Below are positions 17,727-26,341 of a stretch of 64,000 bases of DNA, piece after piece (position 1 is the first letter of the stretch; each line of letters begins with the position of its first letter). The DNA comes from JACDEA01 sp963742585 (GTDB lineage: Bacteria > Actinomycetota > Acidimicrobiia > Acidimicrobiales > JACDEA01). Made by a program: the position numbers and the translations under genes. The notes below the pieces were generated by a model that worked only from the letters and a program-made list of their open reading frames with translations, had not been told where the DNA came from and ran no database searches. The stretch is taken from positions 868,001 through 932,000 of the forward strand of contig CAVUMI010000009.1 of assembly GCA_963742585.1 (NCBI GenBank), read 5' to 3'.

Positions 17727-18740
17727 TTACTTCGCAAACGCTTCGATCACGCGCCGGCGCCATGCGGTGAGGTTGGGGCCGCGATCGGCTTCGGTCTTGC
17801 CCAGGCGTACGACCACGAGGTCGAGTGGGGGAACGATCAGAATCGACTGGCCCTCGTAGCCGCTGGCGCGGAACGAGTCGAACGCGTCGCCCACGATCCA
17901 CCAGTGCGCACCGTAGAAGGTCCCGTCGAGCGGGCTGCTCGATCGGATCCGTCGCCCGTGCTCGACCCAGCCCTTGGGAAGCACCTGCCGTTCTCCCCAC
18001 AGCCCGTCGCGCAAGTAGAGGTAGCCGAAGCGGGCAAAGTCGCGGGCAGTGCAGTGCACGTAAGACGATGCGATCCAGGTGCCGGTCTCGTCGAAGCGGG
18101 CCACGGCCGACGACATCCCGATGGGAGCGAACAGACGCTCCGTCAGAAATCGGTTGTATGGCTCACCTGGCCCCAGAGCCCGGGCGACGATTCCAGAGAT
18201 GATGTTCGACGTCCCGCTCGAATAGTTGAACCGCGTATCCGGTGCGGCGACGAGCTGCCGGTCCGCCGCGAACCCGGCGACGTCGGCTCTCCCCGAGCCG
18301 AACAGCATCTCAATCACATCTGACCGCCCGGCGTCGACGTAGTCCTCGAGGAAGTCCAGGCCATCACGCATGCAGAGAAGCTGCTCGAGCGTGATCGGGT
18401 GGCGCGGGTCGCTGGGATCCTGCCAGCCCGGCACCTCGGCACGGGCGTCGAGCTCGAGCACGCCGTCCCCGACGAGCATTCCGATCACCGCGTGCAGCAT
18501 CGACTTCGCCATCGACCATGAAAGGAGCTTCGTCTCCGCGGTCACCTGCTCGGCCGGGCGGTCGAAGTGCTCGATCGCTCCGGCGTAGCGCTCGGCGATG
18601 AGGCGGCCATGGTGGATCACCACTGCGGCGTACGTCAGCGCCAGCGGTCCGTTCTCGTCGAAGAGTTCGTCGAGCAGAGGGTCGAGAGCGACGCCCGCTG
18701 GGACGGGCCCGGTCGGCCACGATGTCGTCGGCCAGGTCAT
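17727..18740 (-). CDS. Serine hydrolase, beta-lactamase class C family
   Basis: 337 residues from ATG 18740 (an in-frame GTG lies 15 bases upstream). The nucleophile motif SxxK is SMAK in LLSWSMAKSML near residue 75; the second motif is YSS in RFNYSSGTSN near 190; the usual third motif is represented by SGYEGQSI near 295. No signal peptide is obvious, so it may be cytoplasmic. Family members include esterases, D-aminopeptidases and penicillin-binding-like enzymes; the substrate cannot be told. Monocistronic, reading towards the 17111-17566 gene. Confidence 0.8.
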   Translation of the reverse strand: MTWPTTSWPTGPVPAGVALDPLLDELFDENGPLALTYAAVVIHHGRLIAERYAGAIEHFDRPAEQVTAETKLLSWSMAKSMLHAVIGMLVGDGVLELDARAEVPGWQDPSDPRHPITLEQLLCMRDGLDFLEDYVDAGRSDVIEMLFGSGRADVAGFAADRQLVAAPDTRFNYSSGTSNIISGIVARALGPGEPYNRFLTERLFAPIGMSSAVARFDETGTWIASSYVHCTARDFARFGYLYLRDGLWGERQVLPKGWVEHGRRIRSSSPLDGTFYGAHWWIVGDAFDSFRASGYEGQSILIVPPLDLVVVRLGKTEADRGPNLTAWRRRVIEAFAK

Positions 18741-18760
18741 GCCGAAGCTTGGCACGCGAA

Positions 18761-18784
18761 GAACGGGCCCCGAAGGGCCCGTTC
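18761..18784 (-). terminator. UUCG-loop hairpin terminator of flp copy 1
   Basis: Perfect 10-base stem (GAACGGGCCC/GGGCCCGTTC) around four bases. Read on the minus strand the loop is TTCG, the stable UUCG tetraloop. It lies 24 bases beyond the flp stop and just upstream of the serine hydrolase start, so it insulates that gene. No long U-tract follows. Confidence 0.75.
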
Positions 18785-18808
18785 TCCAACGTTCAGGGTT
18801 GCTGCGGA

Positions 18809-19018
18809 TCAGCCGCCTGCGGCGCCGATCTGCGAGCCGACGTTGCTGAACTTGGTCGAAGCGTTGGTGCCGAGCAGCTGGATAGCGACGATGCAGACAA
18901 CGGCGATCAGCGCAACCAGGAGCGCGTACTCGACGAGGCTGGCCCCACGCTCATCCTTGCCGAAACGGGCGCGGAGGTACGGGGCGATGAACGACTGCAG
19001 GTACGTAACGATGCTCAC
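18809..19018 (-). CDS. flp: Flp-family major pilin, copy 1
   Basis: 69 residues. A 25-residue leader ends in KDERG, followed by the mature start ASLVEYALLVALIAVVCIVA: Glu at position 5 and Tyr at 6, the Flp/TadF prepilin signature. The tail (TNASTKFSNVGSQIGAAGG) is short, as in Flp pilins. Start GTG with a strong ribosome site AGAAGGAG six bases upstream. It lies in a 241-base duplication shared with copy 2, and has its own hairpin terminator and upstream box. Confidence 0.95.
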   Translation of the reverse strand: MSIVTYLQSFIAPYLRARFGKDERGASLVEYALLVALIAVVCIVAIQLLGTNASTKFSNVGSQIGAAGG

Positions 19019-19061
19019 AGGAACTCCTTCTCAGTGGTCCGCCCCATGTGTTGGGGACCGG
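18821..19061 (-). repeat. flp duplication, unit 1
   Basis: This segment matches 19201-19441 at 233 of 241 positions by direct comparison (offset 380 bases). It covers nearly all of the flp coding region, the ribosome site and about 40 bases of 5' leader. Confidence 0.95.
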
Positions 19062-19097
19062 CTTGCGTCTCTAATCGGCAGAACTCGGGCCGGCTAC

Positions 19098-19118
19098 ATA
19101 GGTCGAACGGACCATTCC
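19098..19118 (-). promoter_or_regulatory. Shared upstream element of flp copy 1
   Basis: On the minus strand this begins GGAATGGTCC and ends CGACCTAT. A similar element stands at exactly the same distance (80 bases) from the start of flp copy 2, although the DNA between it and the duplicated unit differs more. It could be a -35/activator site. Confidence 0.4.
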
Positions 19119-19142
19119 GGGGCAAACGCTCCCCAGACGCGA

Positions 19143-19174
19143 CGAGAGGGCGGGCGCCATTGCCCGCCCTCTCG
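19143..19174 (-). terminator. Hairpin terminator of flp copy 2
   Basis: Perfect 13-base stem (CGAGAGGGCGGGC/GCCCGCCCTCTCG) with a six-base loop, starting 18 bases beyond the stop of flp copy 2 and upstream of copy 1. It separates the two pilin transcripts. No U-tract is seen. Confidence 0.75.
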
Positions 19175-19191
19175 TGCTCGACCGAGGTCAA

Positions 19192-19398
19192 CTAGCCGGC
19201 GGCGCCGATCTGCGAGCCAACGCTGCTGAACTTGGTAGACGCGTTGGTGCCGAGCAGCTGGATGGCGACGATGCAGACAACGGCGATCAGCGCAACCAGG
19301 AGCGTGTACTCGACGAGGCTGGCCCCACGCTCATCCTTGCCGAAACGGGCGCGGAGGTACGGGGCGATGAACGACTGCAGGTACGTAACGATGCTCAC
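19192..19398 (-). CDS. flp: Flp-family major pilin, copy 2
   Basis: 68 residues and nearly identical to copy 1: it differs by Ala to Thr (VEYTLL), Asn to Ser near the C-terminus, and lacks the final Gly. Same processing site (ERG/ASLVEY) and same AGAAGGAG ribosome site before GTG. The Thr lies at mature position 7, in the helix that packs the pilus core. The pair could give two pilin doses or one pilin for each of the two Tad machines. Confidence 0.95.
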   Translation of the reverse strand: MSIVTYLQSFIAPYLRARFGKDERGASLVEYTLLVALIAVVCIVAIQLLGTNASTKFSSVGSQIGAAG

Positions 19399-19441
19399 AG
19401 GAACTCCTTCTCAGTGGTCCGCCCCATTTGGTGGGGACCGG
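19201..19441 (-). repeat. flp duplication, unit 2
   Basis: Second copy of the 241-base direct repeat that begins at 18821. Eight substitutions, no indels, so the duplication is recent or kept similar by gene conversion. Confidence 0.95.
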
Positions 19442-19477
19442 TTCACTCTCTGTATCGGCTTCCCTGCATGAAGGCCG

Positions 19478-19498
19478 ATAGGTCGCTGGACTCATTCC
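19478..19498 (-). promoter_or_regulatory. Shared upstream element of flp copy 2
   Basis: Minus strand begins GGAATGAGTCC and ends CGACCTAT, 80 bases upstream of the flp copy 2 start. It matches the element upstream of copy 1, while the sequence just downstream is not conserved, suggesting selection on the site. Confidence 0.4.
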
Positions 19499-19506
19499 CG
19501 GCGGGG

Positions 19507-20154
19507 CTAGGCGAGACGGATGATCCCCATGCGCACAGCGCGAAGGACCGCTTGCGTCCGATCGCGGGCTTCGAGCTTCTCGTAGATCGATGCGAGGTGG
19601 TTCTTCACCGTTTTCGCGCTGATGTAGAGCCGCGCCGCCACTTCGGTCGTGGACGCGCCGTCGGCGATGAGCTGGAGGACCTCCTCTTCGCGTCTCGAGA
19701 TGAGCGGCGCGTCGGTCGGTTGCTGGACCTCGACGAGAAGACCGGCGGCCAGGCTGGGGGAGAGAACGGTCTCACCGGCGGCGGCCAGACGAACGGCCTC
19801 AGACACGTCAGCGCTGCTGCAGTCCTTCACCAGGTAGCCAGCGGCACCGGCGCGCACGGCGCGGGTTACGAGGTCGTCGTCGGGGTGCATGGTTAGCATG
19901 ACCACCTGCACCTTCGGGTGCTGTTCGTGGAGGGCCCGTGTGGCGTCGATCCCGTCCATCACCGGCATGGAAACGTCCATCAGAACGACATCGGGATTCA
20001 AGATGCCCACCTGGCGTACAGCGTCCTCGCCGTCGCATGCTTCGCCCACGACGTCGAATCCGTCGGCCTCAAGCGATCGGCGCAATCCCTCGCGCAACAT
20101 GGTGTGATCGTCGGCCAGGAGCACACGAACCGCGGCGGTCGCCTTGGCGGTCAT
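19507..20154 (-). CDS. NarL/LuxR-type response regulator
   Basis: 215 residues. Receiver domain with the acidic pair ADDHTML near 15, phospho-acceptor Asp60 in DVVLMDVSMPVMDG, and the conserved Lys in GYLVKDCSS. The C-terminal LuxR helix-turn-helix reads ISRREEEVLQLIADG then EVAARLYISAKTVKNHLASIYEKL. Its ATG overlaps the stop of the histidine kinase gene (ATGA). Lying between the flp genes and the second Tad operon, it is a natural candidate regulator of pilus genes; that link is inference. Confidence 0.93.
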   Translation of the reverse strand: MTAKATAAVRVLLADDHTMLREGLRRSLEADGFDVVGEACDGEDAVRQVGILNPDVVLMDVSMPVMDGIDATRALHEQHPKVQVVMLTMHPDDDLVTRAVRAGAAGYLVKDCSSADVSEAVRLAAAGETVLSPSLAAGLLVEVQQPTDAPLISRREEEVLQLIADGASTTEVAARLYISAKTVKNHLASIYEKLEARDRTQAVLRAVRMGIIRLA

Positions 20155-21596
20155 CGCTGCTCCAGCAGGCAGCGCACGGTGGTCCCGTGACCCGGCGCAG
20201 AAGCGATCTCGAGCGTTGCGCCGATCGCATCGGCGCGCTCGCGCATGCCGACCAGGCCATAGGACCCGGGCTTCATCGCGAACGCCGCATCCATGCCCGC
20301 GCCGTCGTCGCGTACCTCGAGGACTGCGCGGTCGCCCGCGGATCGCCACTGCACGCGAACCTCCGACGCCCCTGAGTGTCGCTCGGCGTTGGCGAGAGCC
20401 TCTTGGGCGATCCGCCATATCTCTCGCTCGACCGGCAGGGCCAGCCGGCGGCCGTCGTCGTGCTCGAACACGATGCGCATACCCGTGCGGCGCTCCACCC
20501 GTGCGATGAACGTTTCCACTGTCCCCACCAGATCCTGGTGGTCGGACACGTCGGTGCGGAGGTCGGAAAGGGTCTCCCGCACTTCACCGAGGATCTGCCG
20601 TACGTCACCGTGGAGCGTCTGGATGTCGGTCTTGACTTTCTCGCCGGCGGAGAGACTGATGCGGTCGAGCTCGAAGGAGAGGTAGGCGAGACCCTGGCCG
20701 ACGCGGTCGTGCAGGTCGCGGGCGATGCGCGTCCGTTCCTCATCGGCGCCCATTCGGCGGAGGCGGCCGAACAGTCGGGCGTTGTCGATTGCCATTGCGA
20801 TCTGGTCGGCCATGCCGTCGAGCAAAACGCGCTCACGTTCGGTCAACGTCTCGGGAACGACGCGTTCAACTGCGAGCAGACCGACGAGGTGGTCGCGGGC
20901 GCGCAACGCGACGTACAGACCCGTGTTCGACGCTGCACCCAGGCCAGGCCCGTCAGCGCGGAGATCCTCGACCAGATGCGCACCGCTCACTCGCGCCGCT
21001 CGCTGCAGCGGCGGTGGGAGCTCGGAGCTGGACAGCACGCTGGGCAGCCGTGCACCCACGGTTGCCGCGACGGACCATGTCGCGCCGCCCTCATCGTGCA
21101 GGAGGACGGCAACGACGTTGGGCTCGAAGAGCTCGCGAAGGCGCGAGACGGTAGATGCAACCGTCTCGGACAAGTCGAGCGATACCGGCAGACTCTGCGT
21201 CACCCGGTGCAGCTCGCTGAGCAGCGCGTTGGCTTCGCCTAGCTGGCTGAGCTGATCGAGCGCGAGCGATTGCCGGAGGTCGGCTTGTCGCAGCGCGGCG
21301 CGCACTTGCGCCGCCTTGGCGATTGGAGCGATGAGGGTGACTACGAAGGGCGACGCCAACCAACCGGTGGCCGCTACCGCCGTCAGGGTGAGCGCGACCT
21401 CGGCTACGACGGCCACCACGACGCCGCCCAGGTCCGACGGCGCCGGTCGCGCGGTCCGCCAGAGTGCGTGAGCGAGCAGCGCGGCGCCGAAGATGTAGGC
21501 CGACTGATCGCCATGGGTCGCCGCGAAGAGCAACCCGAGGATGACGACGCCCCAGCGAACCGTTGCGATTGCCGGGCTCGGCGCGAGTCTGACCAT
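20151..21596 (-). CDS. Sensor histidine kinase with GAF domain, NarX/DesK class
   Basis: 481 residues. About four N-terminal hydrophobic segments (to about 100), a coiled region, a GAF-like domain (about 140-285), a HisKA_3 dimerisation helix with the phospho-acceptor His in RIARDLHDRVGQGL near 295, and a C-terminal HATPase (IAQEALANAERHSGA, VRDDGAGMD, GLVGMRERADAIGA). Partner of the response regulator whose start it overlaps. Only five bases separate it from the stop of tadC2, so it may be co-transcribed with the second Tad operon. Confidence 0.92.
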   Translation of the reverse strand: MVRLAPSPAIATVRWGVVILGLLFAATHGDQSAYIFGAALLAHALWRTARPAPSDLGGVVVAVVAEVALTLTAVAATGWLASPFVVTLIAPIAKAAQVRAALRQADLRQSLALDQLSQLGEANALLSELHRVTQSLPVSLDLSETVASTVSRLRELFEPNVVAVLLHDEGGATWSVAATVGARLPSVLSSSELPPPLQRAARVSGAHLVEDLRADGPGLGAASNTGLYVALRARDHLVGLLAVERVVPETLTERERVLLDGMADQIAMAIDNARLFGRLRRMGADEERTRIARDLHDRVGQGLAYLSFELDRISLSAGEKVKTDIQTLHGDVRQILGEVRETLSDLRTDVSDHQDLVGTVETFIARVERRTGMRIVFEHDDGRRLALPVEREIWRIAQEALANAERHSGASEVRVQWRSAGDRAVLEVRDDGAGMDAAFAMKPGSYGLVGMRERADAIGATLEIASAPGHGTTVRCLLEQR

Positions 21597-21601
21597 CCCG
21601 G

Positions 21602-22537
21602 CTACTTCAGCCCTCGGATCATCATGTCGGCCGATGGGCCCAGGATCACGATCAGGATGGCGGGGAAGATGAACAGTACGAGCGGGAACATGATCTTGAC
21701 CGGAAGCTTCCCCGCCTTCTCACGCGCCCACTGCCGGCGGCGGATGCGCAGCTCGGCCGCCTGGGTGTGAAGAACACGACCGAGCGGCATGCCCAGCGCG
21801 TCGGCCTGCGTCAGCGCGATCACGAAGTTGGACAGCTCGGGTACCTCGGTACGGCGCTTCAGATTCTGTAGTGCCTCGCGCCGTGAGAGGCCCAACTCCA
21901 TCTCCTTCAGGGTGCGGCTGAACTCGATCGCCAGGGGAGAGTCGAAGTTCTGGCAGACGACTTCGAGTGCTCCTTCGAACCCGACACCGGCCTCCACCGA
22001 GATTGCGAGGAGATCGAGCACGTCGGGGAGATCCTTGAATATCGCTTCCGAACGCTCGCGGCCGCGGCGCGACAGCCATGCATAGGGTCCGAGAGCACCC
22101 GCGCCCACCAGCAGGACGGTCATGAGAGTTCCGCGGGTAGACGAGGGGTGACCCAAGGCAACGAACAGAACCGACAGAATGACGCCGGCGGCGGTGGCCA
22201 CCACCTGCAGGGTCACGAACTCCTCGGCGCGGACTGACTGGTTCATGCCGGCGACCAGTAGGCGATGGTGAATGCGCTCGACGTGGCTGGCCGGCGTCAG
22301 GCCATTGATCCCCTGGAACAGCTTGGCGAAGGCAGGCTTCAGTGCGCGGGCGAGGAAAGGGTCGTTCAGGCGCTTGGTGAATTCGTCGGCGTCCGCGCCG
22401 TCGCCGTCAATGTCGAGGTCGCGCAGGTACGCGGCCGCGTCGTTGGGCACCGGCTGGCGGGCCATGACCAGGCCGACGGCGACGACTGCGATCCCAGCCA
22501 GCGCGGCCAGGACGGGAACAAGAGCGGCGACAGTCAT
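21602..22537 (-). CDS. tadC: TadC inner-membrane protein, system 2
   Basis: 311 residues; type II secretion F family. Core segments DLPDVLDLLAISVEAGVGFEGALEVV and LSNFVIALTQADALGMPLGRVL match TadC of system 1 in layout, and KLPVKIMFPLVLFIFPAILI forms the C-terminal membrane helix. One base separates it from tadB2. Last Tad gene of the minus-strand operon cpaB-cpaE-cpaF-tadB-tadC. Confidence 0.93.
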   Translation of the reverse strand: MTVAALVPVLAALAGIAVVAVGLVMARQPVPNDAAAYLRDLDIDGDGADADEFTKRLNDPFLARALKPAFAKLFQGINGLTPASHVERIHHRLLVAGMNQSVRAEEFVTLQVVATAAGVILSVLFVALGHPSSTRGTLMTVLLVGAGALGPYAWLSRRGRERSEAIFKDLPDVLDLLAISVEAGVGFEGALEVVCQNFDSPLAIEFSRTLKEMELGLSRREALQNLKRRTEVPELSNFVIALTQADALGMPLGRVLHTQAAELRIRRRQWAREKAGKLPVKIMFPLVLFIFPAILIVILGPSADMMIRGLK

Positions 22538-22538
22538 C

Positions 22539-23498
22539 TCACACCTCGATCTTGACCATGCGGAGGATCACGAATACACCCATGAATATCGACAGCCCGG
22601 TCCCGGCCAGGACAAAGAGGCCCTTGCCTTGAAGCAACGGCTGCGCGTAGCCCGGGTTGATGATCTGGATGGCGAACAGGAGGCCGATGGGGAGGGCGCC
22701 CAGCACCCAGGCCGAAATCCGGCCCTCCGCGGTAAGCACGTCGATCTCGCGCCGGACTTCCTCGCGGGCTCGGATGAAGTCGGCGAGCGTATGCAGCAGG
22801 TCGGCCAGCTTGCCGCCCACGGTCTGCTGGATCCGGATGGCCTGCACAACCCAGTGAAGGTCGCGGATCTCGAGGCGAATCGCCATACGTTCGAGCGCGT
22901 CGACCACAGGGTCGCCCAACCGCGTCTCGTAGACGACTCGGGCGAACTCCTCGCTAAGGGGTGCCTCGGCTTCCTCGCACATCATCTGGATGGCGCGCAG
23001 GAACGTGTGGCCGGCCGCCAGCGACGACGCAATCAGGGAGAGGGCACCTGGCAACTGCGCTTCAAAGGCCTTGCGGCGCCGGCGCAGACGGAACTTCGGA
23101 AAGTACGCGGCGATCGCCGGGGCGGCGACCAGGCCGATGACGCCGAGGACGTTCGAGCCCGTGACCAGCCGCAGCATCACGCCGATCACCACGGCCGCGC
23201 ACCCGGTCACCACCAGGTACTCGCCCGGATGCAGGGGAATGCGCGCTCGCTCGAGCGATTGCGTGAGCGATCCCTTGGAGTCGAACTGGGCCAGCACGCG
23301 ATTGGCGAGGCCGACGGTGCCCTCAACGAGGGAACCGCGCGTCTCGGTAATCGACTCAACCGCGACGTCGCGCTCCCCGTAGGGCAGTTCGAGGATCTCG
23401 GCCAGCGACTGCTCGCGGTCACGGGCACGCAGCAGGACCCCGACAACCACCAGTGTCGAGCCGAGTCCGGCGGCGAGGGCGATGAGTAGTTCGTTCAT
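22539..23498 (-). CDS. tadB: TadB inner-membrane protein, system 2
   Basis: 319 residues from ATG 23498, chosen because the N-terminus then begins with a membrane helix (MNELLIALAAGLGSTLVVVG) and GGTGA lies just upstream; reading is open further into tadA2. Type II secretion F domain with ALSLIASSLAAGHTFLRAIQMM and IRIQQTVGGKLADLLHTLADFI. Unlike TadB of system 1 it has no VWA domain, the usual family architecture. Confidence 0.92.
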   Translation of the reverse strand: MNELLIALAAGLGSTLVVVGVLLRARDREQSLAEILELPYGERDVAVESITETRGSLVEGTVGLANRVLAQFDSKGSLTQSLERARIPLHPGEYLVVTGCAAVVIGVMLRLVTGSNVLGVIGLVAAPAIAAYFPKFRLRRRRKAFEAQLPGALSLIASSLAAGHTFLRAIQMMCEEAEAPLSEEFARVVYETRLGDPVVDALERMAIRLEIRDLHWVVQAIRIQQTVGGKLADLLHTLADFIRAREEVRREIDVLTAEGRISAWVLGALPIGLLFAIQIINPGYAQPLLQGKGLFVLAGTGLSIFMGVFVILRMVKIEV

Positions 23499-23562
23499 GA
23501 CGTCACCGCCGTTCCGGCGTCGAGCGTTATCTGCCACATTGATCCGCTCTTCCAGTCTTCGC

Positions 23563-25044
23563 TCATCGGGAGCGCTCCGGCTCGGCCAGCTCACGGGCCG
23601 ACGGGACGCGTGCGGTGCGGGACCGCCCTTCGGGCGTTGCCACGCGGACGGTCGGCCGCTGGAACACCTTGGCTGGCACCTCGATGTTGGCTTCGCGGAG
23701 GCGGTCCATGAACTTAGGTCGCAGGCCGGCGGCGACCAGCTCGCCGTGCGACCTTCCGTTCACCGGCGAACCGGTCCGGTAGCGGAACACTTCCTGGAGG
23801 AGCAGCGTGTCACCTTCCAGGCCCTGGAGCTCGGAGACGGTGGTCACCACGCGGCGGCCGTCGGGCAGACGGTCCAGGTGCATGATCACGTCGACCGCGG
23901 CAGCGATCTGCTCGCGGATGGCGCGGATCGGCAGGTCGTAGCCCGCCATCAGCACCATGGTCTCGAGGCGGGACAGCGCGTCGCGCGGGCTGTTGGAGTG
24001 GACGGTGGTCATCGAGCCTTCATGTCCGGTGTTCATGGCTTGGAGCATGTCGAGCGCTTCGGCGCCGCGAACCTCGCCGACCACGATGCGGTCGGGACGC
24101 ATACGCAGGGCGTTGCGGACGAGATCACGAATGCGAACCTCACCTGAGCCCTCGGCGTTAGGCGGTCGGGCCTCGAGGTTGATCACGTGCGGCTGTTGCA
24201 GCTGAAGCTCGGCCGAGTCCTCGATCGTGACGATCCGCTCGCCGTCGGGGATGAAGGACGACAGCACGTTGAGGTTGGTGGTCTTGCCGGTGCCGGTACC
24301 GCCCGAGACGAGGATGTTGAGCTTGCCGCGGACACAGGCCTCCATGACCACGGCAAGGTCGACGCTGAACGTGCCGAAGTTGATGAGGTCCTTCACCATG
24401 TACGGATCGGCGGCGAACTTTCGGATCGTCAGCACCGGCCCGTGGATGGCCAGCGGCGGGATGATGGCGTTCACCCGGGAGCCGTCGGGGAGGCGGGCAT
24501 CGACCATCGGCGAGGACTCGTCGATCCGGCGACCGACCGCGCTGACGATCTTGTTGATCACCTGGCGGTACTGCGCGTCGTCGCGGAAGGCGAGGTCAGT
24601 AGGTTCGAGCCGGCCGTCGCGCTCGACCCAGATCTCGTCGAAGGCGTTGCACATGATCTCGGTGAGGGTCGTGTCCTGGAGCAGCGGATCCAGCGGGCCG
24701 TAACCGAGCGTGTCCTGGATGACCTCCTGGACGAACTTGCGCCGCTCCAGCGGCGAGATCTTCACCTCTTCGCGCTCGAGGATCTGGTCGAGCGCGGTCT
24801 TGACCTCGTTGGTCAGCGTGTCGGGCGCCAGGCTGCCCATCTTCGGGGCGACTTCGGCGAGTACCAGCTCCCGCACCTTGCGCTTGGACTCCTCCCAGGA
24901 GGAGGACTTGGCCCGCGATTTCGCGGTGGTGGCCGGGCGCTGACGGCGCGCGGTGGGGCTCGTGGTCGGCGAGGCGGGCTCGGCGGCGCGGGTGACCGTC
25001 CGATCCTGTTCCTCGATTGCGGCAAGCTTCTCGCTGAGTTTCAT
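23563..25044 (-). CDS. tadA: TadA/CpaF secretion ATPase, system 2
   Basis: 493 residues, with a 60-residue Ser/Thr/Arg-rich N-terminal extension absent from the system 1 enzyme. Walker A GGTGTGKTTNLN near residue 250, DGERIVTIEDSAELQLQ, Walker B region MRPDRIVVGEVRGAEALDML and His box TGHEGSMTTVHSN are intact. Twelve bases separate it from cpaE2. The two ATPases share the core but differ at both ends, so the systems are not a recent duplication. Confidence 0.95.
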   Translation of the reverse strand: MKLSEKLAAIEEQDRTVTRAAEPASPTTSPTARRQRPATTAKSRAKSSSWEESKRKVRELVLAEVAPKMGSLAPDTLTNEVKTALDQILEREEVKISPLERRKFVQEVIQDTLGYGPLDPLLQDTTLTEIMCNAFDEIWVERDGRLEPTDLAFRDDAQYRQVINKIVSAVGRRIDESSPMVDARLPDGSRVNAIIPPLAIHGPVLTIRKFAADPYMVKDLINFGTFSVDLAVVMEACVRGKLNILVSGGTGTGKTTNLNVLSSFIPDGERIVTIEDSAELQLQQPHVINLEARPPNAEGSGEVRIRDLVRNALRMRPDRIVVGEVRGAEALDMLQAMNTGHEGSMTTVHSNSPRDALSRLETMVLMAGYDLPIRAIREQIAAAVDVIMHLDRLPDGRRVVTTVSELQGLEGDTLLLQEVFRYRTGSPVNGRSHGELVAAGLRPKFMDRLREANIEVPAKVFQRPTVRVATPEGRSRTARVPSARELAEPERSR

Positions 25045-25056
25045 GAAGGCTCCGGA

Positions 25057-26341
25057 CTAGGCGATGGGGGTCGGCACGGGATTGCCGGTGTTGTTGCGGC
25101 GAAACAGTCGGAAACGCTTGGCGGGCAGCGCTGACTCGGCCAGGCGGGCCTGGTCGGCCTCGGGGAGCAGCTCCTTGAAGCCTTCCAGCATGAGTCGGCT
25201 GATCTCGGAGTTGGGCGTGGATGCCACCACCGGCATTCCGAGGTTGATCGACCGGCTCACCTCGCGGGCATAGGGCAGCACCGCCTTGAAGCCCTGCGGG
25301 AACAACTTGGTGACCTGGTCGACGCTGATGCCCACGTCGCGCTCGGCCTTGTTGAGGATCAGACGGATGTTGTCGTTCGAAATCTTCAGCTTTTCGAGGG
25401 TTGCGAGGAACACGCCCATGTTGCGGACACTCGGAAGGTCAAGCGTGGCCATCGTGTAGAGAACATCCGACAGGTCGAACGCGGCCAGCACGACCTCGGT
25501 CAGTGCTGCGGGCGTATCGACCACGACGTAGTCGAACCGCTTGCGGACCGCTTCGATGACCCGCGACGTCGGGCGGATCGATGCGATCGGCCTCGCTGGG
25601 ATCCTTGGGGGCGGCCAGCACCGAGAAACCGGTCTCGTGAGTGACGAGGTAGTCCTCGATGTGCATGTCGAGGTCGACGTCCTCGGTGTCGACCCGCTCG
25701 AGGGCGTCGAAGATCGTGTATCGAGGACGCAACCGGAGCGCCGTTGACACCTCACCGAACTGAAGGTCGAGGTCGATGATGCAGGCGCGCTTACCCGTGT
25801 AGTGGCTGAGCATGTAGGCGAGGTTGGTAGCCAGGAACGTCTTGCCACAGCCGCCAGTGGCCGACGACATGGTGAACACCATCCCCGGCTGGCGGGGACC
25901 AGCGGTCGCTCCATTGCTGCTTCCATTGCTGCTCGCCACCGCGGCGTGCAGCGGTGTGCGCTTGCTGGCCATCTCGATCGCACGAGCCAGCGCGTCCCGG
26001 AGGTCGTCATCTGCCGCCGGGAGCTGCACCAGGTCGATGGCGCCCGTGCGGACGATGTCCCGTAGAGCGGCATCGGGCCGGCGGGTGAAGGCCAGCACCA
26101 TGGTCTGGCCCGGGAGTTGATCGCGGATCAGCTGCAGCCGGGCCAGGCCCGAGCGGGTGGAGAGGGTAGGACCGCCGACGAGGACGTCGAAGGGCCCATC
26201 CTCGGCCAGCACGTCGCTGAGCGCGCCCACCCGGGTGCAGGCCTGAACCTCTGGCCGCACGGGTAGGTCGTCAGCGACGCTGCGGATCTGATCGGCCAGC
26301 ACCTCGGTGCGATCGACGACGAGCAGACGGGGGCTGCGCAT
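25057..26341 (-). CDS. cpaE: CpaE/TadZ-like ATPase, system 2, with one frameshift
   Basis: Two overlapping frames together give one CpaE protein of about 427 residues. The first (start 26341) holds the receiver-like domain and the ATPase front half up to AAPKDPSEADRIDPPDV; the second continues RVIEAVRKRFDYVVVDTPAAL to the stop at 25057. The break is near 25560-25567, where removing one G restores the frame. The Walker A reads ATGGCGKTFLATN, so the first (signature) Lys of the ParA motif is Thr while GKT is kept. The ATG shares one base with the cpaB2 stop. A sequence error, true inactivation or a +1 recoding event are all possible. Confidence 0.8.
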
